Shown here one piece after another: positions 31,367 to 39,526 of a stretch of DNA of 60,120 bases. The translations under genes and the position numbers were made by a program. Below the pieces are notes generated by a model that was given only the letters and a program-made list of their open reading frames with translations, was not told the DNA's origin and did no database searches. Source of the stretch: Candidatus Fermentibacterota bacterium (GTDB taxonomy: Bacteria > Fermentibacterota > Fermentibacteria > Fermentibacterales > JCC-6); contig JAUVIR010000007.1 in NCBI GenBank assembly GCA_030592645.1, forward strand, positions 1-60,120, written 5' to 3'. How positions within the stretch are numbered: position 1 is the first letter of the stretch; each line of letters opens with the position of its first letter.

Positions 31367-34282
31367 ATGCCTGTTTTCCTTCTAACCGATATAGAGAAAT
31401 CAACACGACTCTGGGAGAGTCATCCCGAGGCGATGAAGGCTGCCCTTGAACGCCACGATTCAATTCTGGAACATTGCGTACTGAGTTACGGCGGACTCAT
31501 TGTCAAGAACACCGGAGACGGCATCTTCGCTGTATTCGAAGAAGGTGACCCCTTAGCCTGTGCTTTGAACATCCAGATGACACTTCAGGATGAAGACTGG
31601 GGAGAGCTGAAGGATATCCGGGTTCGAATGGCGCTTCATTCCGGCAGCGCACAGAAGAGAGAAGACGACTATTTCGGTTCGGAAGTAAACAGAACCGCCA
31701 GGCTCCTCAGTGCGGGGTGGGGAGGTCAGATACTGCTGAGCAGTTCGGCCCTCGAAGCCTGTGGAATTCCTGCAGGCGCACGAATCGATGATCTCGATGT
31801 GCACATGCTTAAGGATCTGGAAACTCCGATTCGTGTGCTTGGTCTTAATCATCCGGACCTGGCCCTGAACGACTTTCCTCCACTCAAGACCCTTTCCAAC
31901 AGACCTAATAACCTGCCCGGCCAGATTACTCCCTTCATCGGAAGGAAGAGGGAGATAGAGGAATTGTTCGAACTTATGTCCTCCTCCGAATGTCGTCTTG
32001 CAACCATCACCGGAATCGGAGGAATTGGCAAAACCAGGCTCGCCCTGCAGGTCGCTTCAGAACTACTGGAGGAATTCCAGGATGGAGTATTCTTCGTTCC
32101 CCTCGCAGGGATAGTGGATTCCGATCGAGTCATACCGGCAATCGCCAGATCACTGAAGCTCTGCTTCAGCGGCAGGGAGGATTCCTCGACCGAGCTGCTC
32201 AACTTCCTCAGAGACAAATCAATACTGCTTGTGATGGATAATTTCGAGCACATCCAGGAAGCCTCCTGCATTTTATCGGATATTCTCCGATCAGCTCATA
32301 GCATGAAAATCCTTGTAACTTCCCGAAGCAGGCTTCATCTCTCGGGTGAGCATATCTACATGATTGAAGGACTGGAGTTCCCTCCAGGATCTGAGGGAAC
32401 GCAGCTCAGCGAGTATAGTTCCATAGAACTCTTCGTTGAGAGTATGAGGAGGCACTGCCCGCAGGCAACGGCAAACGAATCTGATCTTAAGAAGATTATG
32501 GACATCTGTCAGATCGTTGCGGGTGTTCCGCTTGGTATCGAACTGGCGGCAGCATGGGTAAGAACTCTCTCGTTCAGGGAGATACTGGGCGAGATTCGAA
32601 AGAACCTGGAGCTGCTCTCCTCCCAAACGCGGGACATGCCCGGGAGGCACCGCAGTATTCGAACCGTTTTCGAATACAGCTGGAACATCCTGAACGAAAC
32701 TGACAGGAGTACTTTCCGTGATATTTCCGTCTTCAGGGGGGGATTCACCAGAAGTGCTGCATCAGAGGTGGCCGGCGTATCAGATTTCGGGCTGCGATCC
32801 CTTATAGACAAATCACTGCTGCAGAAGGCTCCAGGCGGCAGGTTCGAAATACATGAGCTTCTCAGGGAGTACGCCAGGGAAAAAGCCGGGGAAAACCCCG
32901 AAAGAGCAACAGATATGGTGAATTCCCACTCCGGGTATTACTGCGGTCTTCTAGCGAAGAACCGGCGGAGAATCAAGGGTTCCGAAGCCCTTGAATCGGT
33001 CACGGAACTGACATCAGAGATGGATAACATTGCTATGGCTCTGCACAGCGCCATCGATTCGGGCAGAGGTGACCTGCTGAGGGATGCTATGGACACTTAC
33101 TCGTTATTCATGATTGGCAGGGGTTTCTTAACGGAAAGCAGAGCTTTTTACCATCGGGCAGCCGAAGCTTTCAGTGGCATTGATGATAACCTGGCCGCAT
33201 ATATGCGGGTATCCGAAGCTACCTTTCTGATAAAATGCACATGCTACAAGAAGGCTTCCGCGATGTTCGAGAAGACCCTTGAGTTCTTTTCAGAGGATGG
33301 AGACGAAACCGGAAGATTCAGATGTTTCTACGGACTGGGCGGGGCTCACATGAGAATGGGCAGCCTTGACAGAGCTAGAAACATGATTCAGCAGAGCCTT
33401 TCAATCGCTCGGTCACTTGAGGATATCGAACTCATCGCCACTGCTCTTATGGGCCTGGGTGATGTAGAAAACCATGCAAGGAAAACGGACGATTCATTTG
33501 AATATCTTTCAGAAGCCGCCGATCTCTTCTATTCTCTGGAGGATTACTGGGGTTGTCTCAGCACAGCGGTAACACTGTCGAACCTGATGCTGAATGTGAG
33601 CAGGGCTGAAGAAGCGGAGCAGTACTCGAATAATGCTCTGGCATACGCGGAAATACTGGGTGACACGAATGCCCTTGCCCTTGCTCTGTCCATTGCCGCG
33701 GACTCCTCAGTCATGACCGGCGATATGACCGGCGCGCTGGATTACGCGGAACGATCGACGAAGATATACAGCGATCAGGGTTCAAACTGGGGCCTGCAGC
33801 TCAGCCTTCTGACCATGGCTCAGGCTCAGGTTGCCCTTGGAATGCCTGATGATGCTGAAGCGTCTGTAAATCGATGTCTCAGGGTTACCGGCGAGATAGG
33901 AGCTACACACAACTCCGCTGAAACATACATTATCGCGGGAACCGTATTTCAGGCACTGGAAAAGCCGGAGAAGGCGCTCAACAGTTTTTTAAAGGGGATT
34001 GAGACCAGTGAAACCCTCGGACTGACTTACTGGGTCGGAAAAGCCAGAAAGCACTGTGCGGTCCTCCTGTTTGATCGGGGAGAGTTTGAAAGCGCTCGAG
34101 CATTCCTGCTCGACGCTATCAGAAATTCTCTGGAGACGGAGGACAATGCACTCATGCTTGAACTCCTTTCCGAGTATATGAAACTTTTCCCCTCCGATAT
34201 CCCGTCATGCATTCTCCGGGACTCCTCTCCCGATGAAACCGCACGCGCAATCCTCGAATTGAATACTGACAGGTTCAGTTGA
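31367..34282 (+). CDS. Adenylate/guanylate cyclase - STAND ATPase - TPR regulator
   Basis: 971 aa from ATG 31367 after GAGGGAG; an upstream in-frame ATG (31337) lacks a ribosome site. Domains in order: class III nucleotide cyclase (1-165) with metal Asp8 in TDIEKSTRLWE, Asp51 in NTGDGIF and the NRTARLL transition-state motif, so it looks active. NB-ARC/STAND ATPase (about 190-480) has P-loop GIGGIGKTRLA with Lys222 and LLVMDNFEH (Walker B). A winged-helix-like linker follows, then about ten TPR-like units (560-960). Soluble, no membrane helix. Such proteins are thought to couple ligand or protein sensing by the repeats to cyclic-nucleotide output. No target gene is evident. Confidence 0.92.
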   Translation: MPVFLLTDIEKSTRLWESHPEAMKAALERHDSILEHCVLSYGGLIVKNTGDGIFAVFEEGDPLACALNIQMTLQDEDWGELKDIRVRMALHSGSAQKREDDYFGSEVNRTARLLSAGWGGQILLSSSALEACGIPAGARIDDLDVHMLKDLETPIRVLGLNHPDLALNDFPPLKTLSNRPNNLPGQITPFIGRKREIEELFELMSSSECRLATITGIGGIGKTRLALQVASELLEEFQDGVFFVPLAGIVDSDRVIPAIARSLKLCFSGREDSSTELLNFLRDKSILLVMDNFEHIQEASCILSDILRSAHSMKILVTSRSRLHLSGEHIYMIEGLEFPPGSEGTQLSEYSSIELFVESMRRHCPQATANESDLKKIMDICQIVAGVPLGIELAAAWVRTLSFREILGEIRKNLELLSSQTRDMPGRHRSIRTVFEYSWNILNETDRSTFRDISVFRGGFTRSAASEVAGVSDFGLRSLIDKSLLQKAPGGRFEIHELLREYAREKAGENPERATDMVNSHSGYYCGLLAKNRRRIKGSEALESVTELTSEMDNIAMALHSAIDSGRGDLLRDAMDTYSLFMIGRGFLTESRAFYHRAAEAFSGIDDNLAAYMRVSEATFLIKCTCYKKASAMFEKTLEFFSEDGDETGRFRCFYGLGGAHMRMGSLDRARNMIQQSLSIARSLEDIELIATALMGLGDVENHARKTDDSFEYLSEAADLFYSLEDYWGCLSTAVTLSNLMLNVSRAEEAEQYSNNALAYAEILGDTNALALALSIAADSSVMTGDMTGALDYAERSTKIYSDQGSNWGLQLSLLTMAQAQVALGMPDDAEASVNRCLRVTGEIGATHNSAETYIIAGTVFQALEKPEKALNSFLKGIETSETLGLTYWVGKARKHCAVLLFDRGEFESARAFLLDAIRNSLETEDNALMLELLSEYMKLFPSDIPSCILRDSSPDETARAILELNTDRFS

Positions 34283-34316
34283 TACGGCATTCCTTCCCCA
34301 AAGGACCTGTTGTACC

Positions 34317-36068
34317 ATGACAGCAGGGTGGGGCAGGATACTGCTTGTAGACCTTTCATCCGGGGAACACCGGTTTGAGGATATTGATCCTGATGTCAGC
34401 AGCTTCTGGATAGGCGGCAAAGGTCTGGCGGGGTATTTTCTGTTCCCGGAGATTACCCGCTCCTGGGATGATCCTGCAATGCCTCTTATCTTCATGGCCG
34501 GACCTTTGACCGGAACCCTGGCACCTGCATCAGGACGAATATGTGTCATGTCAAAATCCCCGCTTACCGGGGCCATCGGAGACTGCTCGGTCGGAGGCGG
34601 TTTTGGATGGCAGCTTAAAAAAGCGGGAATCGATGGCATAGTCATTACCGGAAGGAGCCGGGGGTTCTGCGGTATCGAGATATCAGGCGGGAATGTTTCC
34701 ATCGAAGATGCGGCCAGGCTTGAGGGTGTCTGTACGGATGAGCTCTGCTTCAAACTGAAACATAAAGGATCTGTCGCGGGAATAGGTCCCGCCGCCGAAC
34801 AAGGTGTCCTGTTCTCATCAATAATGGTTGATGGAGCATTTGCCGCAGGCCGGGGCGGACTCGGTCTCGTCAGCGCATCGAAGAATCTGAAGTACATTAC
34901 AGTCCGCGGAACCGGTGATATTCCAGTACACGATCGGAAGAAACTCCGTAGTTCGAGTGAGGATATCAGAAGACTCGTCGCTGCCACTCCCGCGCTGACG
35001 GGGGAGCATAGTCTGCAGAATTGCGGAACAGCAGCCTGCTACGACCTTATCAGCTCCAGAAGAATGATGCCCACGGCTAATTTCAGGAGAACGTTTTTCC
35101 CCCCTGCGCGATCCATGAATTCCCACGCATTCTCCGGTGCATACAAACCGAAGAAATACGGCTGCAGAGCATGTCATGTTTTGTGTAAAAGGATAGGAGA
35201 GGACGGAACTCATCTTCCCGAGTTCGAAACCATGTCGCATTTCAGCGCTTTGATCGAGAATGATGACATCCGGGCAGTTGCAGCAGCGAACACGATATGC
35301 AACAGGATGGGGATGGATACTATTTCTGCCGGGGCTACTCTTGCATGCTTCTCGGAGATCAGCGGTGAGAAGCTCACTCCTGCAAGGATCACAGAACTGC
35401 TGCTTGAAGTCGCCGCGGGACGGGGAGAAGGAAGGGAACTCGGTCAGGGATCGCTGCGCTTCGCTGAATCCAAAGGCTGTCCCGAACTTTCAATGTCGGT
35501 TAAGGGGATGGAGCTTCCCGGATACGATCCAAGGGGAGCGTATGGAATGGCGCTTGGTTACGTTACCTCCACCAGGGGAGCTTGCCACCTTCGCGCATAC
35601 CCCATCAGCCACGAGATATTGAGGAAACCTGTTGCCACGGACAGGTTCTCATTTGCCGGTAAAGCCAGGATAGTGAAGATTGCGGAGGATATGAACGCTG
35701 TTATAGACTCACTGACAGCATGCAAATTCTTCTTCTTCGGCTGTTCTCTCGAGGAGTACGCTTCTGCTTTTTCTGCTGTAACCGGTACCGAAACCTCGGC
35801 TCAGGATCTTCTGGCGGCGGGGGAGAGGATCTATTTCAGAGAGAGGATGATGAACGCGAAGTGCGGTTTCACTTCCGAAGATGACGATCTGCCGATCAGA
35901 TTCTTTTGTGAAGCGGGCAGCTCAGGCGACGGTATCGAGATTCCTTCTTTAAACAGAGAGGAATTTCTGGAGGCAAGGTCGAAGTACTACCGGATCCGTG
36001 AGCTGGACCGGAGTGGATGTCCGCTGCCGAGTAAAGCTGAGGAGCTTGGGCTTGAGGATCTGCTGTGA
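34317..36068 (+). CDS. Aldehyde:ferredoxin oxidoreductase family (tungsten enzyme)
   Basis: Members oxidise aldehydes to acids with ferredoxin, using a tungsto- or molybdo-bispterin and a [4Fe-4S] cluster. 583 aa is normal. N-terminal domain: ILLVDLSSG, then PLIFMAGPLTGTLAPASGR and SVGGGFGWQLKKAGIDGIVITG. Cluster Cys are C283, C286, C290 (C-x2-C-x3-C) and probably C469 in LTACKFF. The pterin-region motif YDPRGAYGMALGYVTSTRGACH is present. The protein is cytoplasmic. The start at ATG 34317 follows AAAGGA. The stop overlaps the aldolase-like gene (GTGA), so a shared pathway is likely. No cofactor-synthesis gene lies nearby. Confidence 0.93.
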   Translation: MTAGWGRILLVDLSSGEHRFEDIDPDVSSFWIGGKGLAGYFLFPEITRSWDDPAMPLIFMAGPLTGTLAPASGRICVMSKSPLTGAIGDCSVGGGFGWQLKKAGIDGIVITGRSRGFCGIEISGGNVSIEDAARLEGVCTDELCFKLKHKGSVAGIGPAAEQGVLFSSIMVDGAFAAGRGGLGLVSASKNLKYITVRGTGDIPVHDRKKLRSSSEDIRRLVAATPALTGEHSLQNCGTAACYDLISSRRMMPTANFRRTFFPPARSMNSHAFSGAYKPKKYGCRACHVLCKRIGEDGTHLPEFETMSHFSALIENDDIRAVAAANTICNRMGMDTISAGATLACFSEISGEKLTPARITELLLEVAAGRGEGRELGQGSLRFAESKGCPELSMSVKGMELPGYDPRGAYGMALGYVTSTRGACHLRAYPISHEILRKPVATDRFSFAGKARIVKIAEDMNAVIDSLTACKFFFFGCSLEEYASAFSAVTGTETSAQDLLAAGERIYFRERMMNAKCGFTSEDDDLPIRFFCEAGSSGDGIEIPSLNREEFLEARSKYYRIRELDRSGCPLPSKAEELGLEDLL

Positions 36069-37216
36069 AAAAGCTTTTGGAGAAGTATTCGGCAAAAATG
36101 GTCTCTGCGGGGCTTGCCGAAACCGGTGATCCTCTGCTTGGCGGTCTTGATGCTGAACTGGAATGGAACAGGGAAGACCCGGCAATACCTGTTCTGGAAG
36201 AAGTATTCAGCGGATTGAGCATTAATTCCCTGCTTTTTTCCCTTCCGGCCCAGCCGTATCGCTTGATCATCGATTATCTTGCTTCTGGAGATGTACAGAG
36301 TATTCAGCCTGAGGATTCCGAAACCCGCACCTTCATGCATGACCTTCCCGTAATCCGGGATTTCAGACCGGATTTAATCATCGAGAAACTCAGGAAGCGA
36401 AAGAGCGTGATTGTAAGGGGAAAGGGGATAGTCACATGGGGCACCGTAAGTCCCGAGCAGGCATTCATATTCTACAGTTCGGTCTGCTTCGCCTGCTTTG
36501 TTAAATTCTTTTCGGATTACCTTCGGGACAGAAGAAGAGGAGCAGTCACACAAGAGCAGGAGCGGACCTTCAGGAAAGCTCTTAACCATCTTGATGAGTA
36601 TCCTGAAAAACCTCCCGTACTTATGTCAGCACCCTTCAGGAAAAGAGAGAATGTTTTCAGAGCGGTTGCCCAGGCCGGAAGGCTGACGGTAGAGCACAGG
36701 CTTGTTGATTCGTTCTTCGGGAACGTATCCCTGAAATGGGGCGATACTCTGTTCATCAGTCAGACAACCTCTTCCCTGGATGAACTGGAAGGTTGTATTG
36801 ATCCGTGCCCCCTGGATGGATCAGCGTGCACAAGCATAACGGCCTCCAGTGAGTTTTCGGCTCACATGGGCATTCTTCGGCTCACGGGTATGAATGCCAT
36901 TCTTCACGGCCACCCCAGGTTCTCGGTAATAATGTCAATGGACTGTGAAAAGGAGAACTGTGCTTTAAGGGGTTCCTGTCACATCCGTTGTCCCGAGCAG
37001 CGCTTCATTGGTGATATCTCAATCGTTCCGGGTGAGGTTGGCACCGGTCCACATGGCCTGTGCAATACACTTCCGCCTGCCATGGTGGGCGGTCGAGGGG
37101 TAATAGTATGGGGGCATGGGCTTTTCACGGTGTCAAAGGAAGATTTCAATGGTGCCTTTCGGAACCTTCTTTCAATCGAGCGAATGTGCCGGGAAGAGTA
37201 TTTCAGGCTTCTTTAA
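36065..37216 (+). CDS. Tandem class II aldolase/adducin-like protein
   Basis: 383 aa, about twice the length of a single class II aldolase (for example fuculose-1-phosphate aldolase). The C-terminal half (from about 195) is the better copy: LVDSFFGNVSLKWGDTLFIS, zinc-type His281 and His283 in ILHGHPRFS, then GPHG and His351 in WGHGLFTV. The N-terminal half (about 40-160, with SVIVRGKGIVTWGT) appears to be a degenerate copy. It starts at GTG 36065 in a GTGA overlap with the tungsten enzyme, suggesting joint aldehyde metabolism: an aldolase releasing an aldehyde that the partner oxidises. That pairing is inference. Confidence 0.8.
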   Translation: MKKLLEKYSAKMVSAGLAETGDPLLGGLDAELEWNREDPAIPVLEEVFSGLSINSLLFSLPAQPYRLIIDYLASGDVQSIQPEDSETRTFMHDLPVIRDFRPDLIIEKLRKRKSVIVRGKGIVTWGTVSPEQAFIFYSSVCFACFVKFFSDYLRDRRRGAVTQEQERTFRKALNHLDEYPEKPPVLMSAPFRKRENVFRAVAQAGRLTVEHRLVDSFFGNVSLKWGDTLFISQTTSSLDELEGCIDPCPLDGSACTSITASSEFSAHMGILRLTGMNAILHGHPRFSVIMSMDCEKENCALRGSCHIRCPEQRFIGDISIVPGEVGTGPHGLCNTLPPAMVGGRGVIVWGHGLFTVSKEDFNGAFRNLLSIERMCREEYFRLL

Positions 37217-37223
37217 CGGACCG

Positions 37224-37229
37224 TTGACA
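37224..37229 (+). promoter_or_regulatory. Possible -35 box before the nucleotidyltransferase pair
   Basis: TTGACA at 37224-37229 with a poor -10 (CATACA) 17 bases on, ahead of the start at 37273. Weak, but it marks a new transcription unit. Confidence 0.35.
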
Positions 37230-37272
37230 ACCGGGCTAATTGATAGCATACAGTAAAGATGGGGGGTAGGAC

Positions 37273-37470
37273 ATGAAACTGGATAGGAAGGAAGTAACTG
37301 TTTTTCAATCACCTGAGGATGATACTGAAAAAGCAGCCGGAATAACGAAATCAGAAGCGCTTTCATTCGTCTGGGAACTTACCGAAGAGATCTATTCACT
37401 TTCAGGGAGATATGATGTTAAATCGAGATTACAAAGAAATGTTATCTCTATTACTCGACAACAGAGTTGA
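37273..37470 (+). CDS. Small partner protein of a nucleotidyltransferase
   Basis: 65 aa from ATG 37273 with GGGGGG ahead. The product MKLDRKEVTVFQSPEDDTEK ... DVKSRLQRNVISI resembles short proteins that often precede DUF6036/MNT-like nucleotidyltransferase genes in other bacteria (from memory, N-terminal 'mkldk..f.v..s.eea' followed by a helical part). Its last 59 bases overlap the nucleotidyltransferase in another frame. It is probably real and translated with its partner; it might be an antitoxin-like regulator, but this is not shown. Confidence 0.65.
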   Translation: MKLDRKEVTVFQSPEDDTEKAAGITKSEALSFVWELTEEIYSLSGRYDVKSRLQRNVISITRQQS

Positions 37471-37858
37471 ATTCTTATTAGTAGGCGCCTATGCTCTGGC
37501 AACTCATGGATTTCCAAGAGCAACTGCTGATATAGATATTTTTGTGAAACCAGATTCTGAGAACGCTTTAAAGCTGTATGAAACACTTGTTAAATTCGGT
37601 GCTCCGCTGGAGAATGTATCACCTGATGATTTTGCATGTCCAGGGATTATTCTTCAGATTGGAGTTGCTCCCAGACGTATTGACATTCTAACGAAAATTG
37701 ATGGAATGACATTTGATGAAGCTTCCAGAGGAAAAGAGATCGTCGACATTGAAAATCTGATGATACCTGTAATATCCAGACAGAATCTTATTATCAATAA
37801 GCTGGCAACCGGACGTGAGAAAGATAAGATCGATGCTGAGAATCTGATGAATTCATAA
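37412..37858 (+). CDS. MNT/DUF6036-type nucleotidyltransferase
   Basis: 148 aa, ATG 37412 or the adjacent ATG 37415. The polymerase-beta-like fold is indicated by LLVGAYALATHGFPRATADIDIFV: a G-[GAS]-x(9-13)-D-x-D pattern with the Asp pair DID, then an added acid pattern PRRIDILTKIDG. The family transfers a nucleotide to an unknown target; relatives are toxin or antitoxin-like enzymes. It is paired with the preceding small gene. Composition here is visibly AT-richer than the flanking metabolic genes, as expected of accessory DNA. Confidence 0.82.
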   Translation: MMLNRDYKEMLSLLLDNRVEFLLVGAYALATHGFPRATADIDIFVKPDSENALKLYETLVKFGAPLENVSPDDFACPGIILQIGVAPRRIDILTKIDGMTFDEASRGKEIVDIENLMIPVISRQNLIINKLATGREKDKIDAENLMNS

Positions 37859-37904
37859 TAGATCTTTCTAGTAATTGATCTTATGCAGGAATATGTCATA
37901 AGAG

Positions 37905-37923
37905 TAATCATTCTGAATGATTA
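37905..37923. promoter_or_regulatory. 19-bp palindrome before the FG-GAP gene
   Basis: TAATCATTC-T-GAATGATTA, perfect 9-bp arms, 15 bases before the start at 37939. There is no T-run, so it is not a typical terminator; an operator or translational hairpin is possible. Confidence 0.5.
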
Positions 37924-37938
37924 AGGGAAGCAACAGAG

Positions 37939-39411
37939 ATGTGTAAATACTTTGTTATCATATTTTTGATCGCATTAACTACTTCAGCCCGGGCTGATTA
38001 CATCTTTGAGCTGGCATCTGAGTATGAAGTTGAAGATGAACCCTGGGAGGCAATCTGTTTAGACGCTGGATACTTCAACGATGATGCTTATCCTGATTTT
38101 GCAGTTGCGTATTACGATCAAAGCGGAGAAGACCGATATCTATACACATTCCTGGGAAATGGTAACTGTACATTTGATGTGCTGACCACGGATATGTTCG
38201 ATTACCCGCTTGGATCCATAACAGTAAATGATTTCGACAATGATGGGTATGACGATCTTCTTATTGGCGAGGGTCATCCTGCCCCTGGAGGAGGACTATT
38301 TCACGAACTCCTCGTCCATTTGTATACGGGCAATGGGGATGGTACTTTTACAGAACTGGACACCTTACATGTTATGAATGCCTGGATAACTTCCGGGGAT
38401 CTGAATAATGATGGAAACAATGATCTGGTTGTATCAGGCTTTGAAAGTGGTTATTGCGCAGTTTCCGTAAAACTCGGAAATGGTGATTTCACTTTTCAGG
38501 ATTCTGATAACTATGCTACAAATGGAGGAATACGCCATACTGTCCAGATACTTGGCGATATGAACCTGGATGGCAATGTCGATATTGGTCTACTTACCAC
38601 TGGCACTGGGATAAAATTCCTCTACGGTATTGGTGACGGTACTTTTCAACCGCCTGTGAGAGTAGTGAATTCTTTTCCTTGTGGACCAAATTACTGTTTT
38701 CTGGATTCCGGTGATTTCAACGAGAACGGTATGCCTGATTTTGTTGCAACCTGTGGAGCAATTGCAGCAGATTATGATATTGTTTTCATCTGGTGTGGAA
38801 CTGGATACGGACAATCAGATTTATTGACAAGTGCAGGCGAATGGGTTGAAGTAGAAGATTTTAATCTGGATGGTCATCTGGACGTAGCTATTTCTACCTG
38901 CCTTGGCAGCATAGTTTATCCCGGTCTTGGAGATGGGAGCTTTTCGCATGAGGCGGATAGTCTTCTCTTTTTCTATACGGAATATTGTACATACGGCATG
39001 ATATCAGAAGATTTTGATCTTGATGGAGATTACGATCTTATTTTCAACGAAGATTATCCTTACCAACCAGCGTACATTCGATGCTATCGAAACACCACTA
39101 TCAACCTTGGCATCGAGGAACATGAATCAGGCCCAATATCAGACCTTATCCTTGAAGTATCTCCCAATCCATTTTCATCATCAGTCACTGTTTCAACATC
39201 AGGATTTTCAAGTAATCCGAGTGATCTTCAGATCTTTGATCTTTCCGGAAGATTGGTCACATCGATAGAACCTGCTTTCAACGGAAACGAAGCAGTCTAT
39301 CAATGGAACGGGAGATCAGAAACAGGATCTGGATTACCCTATGGTATTTATTCAGCAAGGTTGACTTCTGGTGATATCTCTTCAGGAGTAATGCTGCTGA
39401 AACTGGAATAG
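37939..39411 (+). CDS. Secreted FG-GAP/VCBS repeat protein with T9SS sorting domain
   Basis: 490 aa. Signal peptide (about 1-19) then five to six FG-GAP-like units, each with a Ca-binding D-x-N/D-x-D-G-x-x-D loop (DFDNDGYDDL, DLNNDGNNDL, DMNLDGNVDI, DFNENGMPDF, DFNLDGHLDV, DFDLDGDYDL). Together they should form a beta-propeller. The last 80 residues are a Por/type IX secretion C-terminal domain: VSPNPFSSSVTVS, LQIFDLSGRLV, then GLPYGIYSARLTSG and LLKLE. The protein is therefore probably exported by T9SS and attached to the surface. It is AT-richer than its neighbours. It stands alone in transcription by appearance. Confidence 0.9.
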   Translation: MCKYFVIIFLIALTTSARADYIFELASEYEVEDEPWEAICLDAGYFNDDAYPDFAVAYYDQSGEDRYLYTFLGNGNCTFDVLTTDMFDYPLGSITVNDFDNDGYDDLLIGEGHPAPGGGLFHELLVHLYTGNGDGTFTELDTLHVMNAWITSGDLNNDGNNDLVVSGFESGYCAVSVKLGNGDFTFQDSDNYATNGGIRHTVQILGDMNLDGNVDIGLLTTGTGIKFLYGIGDGTFQPPVRVVNSFPCGPNYCFLDSGDFNENGMPDFVATCGAIAADYDIVFIWCGTGYGQSDLLTSAGEWVEVEDFNLDGHLDVAISTCLGSIVYPGLGDGSFSHEADSLLFFYTEYCTYGMISEDFDLDGDYDLIFNEDYPYQPAYIRCYRNTTINLGIEEHESGPISDLILEVSPNPFSSSVTVSTSGFSSNPSDLQIFDLSGRLVTSIEPAFNGNEAVYQWNGRSETGSGLPYGIYSARLTSGDISSGVMLLKLE

Positions 39412-39439
39412 CTTCTTTTGTAAGCCTGCGATCAGGTTA

Positions 39440-39469
39440 TTGCGCCGGAGTCCTCGAATTGCATATTAT
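39440..39469 (+). promoter_or_regulatory. Putative promoter of the caspase-like gene
   Basis: TTGCGC (39440-39445), 18-nt spacer, TATTAT (39464-39469), 57 bases ahead of the chosen start. Confidence 0.4.
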
Positions 39470-39526
39470 CCTGTTAGAATAGACTGATACAACCGTTGTA
39501 ACGTAACTTGAATGATGGAGGTTTTC

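Noticed and set aside
34205-34987. A 260-aa open frame on the minus strand over the tungsten enzyme gene
   Set aside because: Antisense shadow of a clear coding gene; composition is low-complexity Ser/Pro.
37905-37923. The 19-bp palindrome as a terminator of the nucleotidyltransferase gene
   Set aside because: AT-rich stem and no T-run; it lies next to the following start, so kept only as a possible regulatory site.
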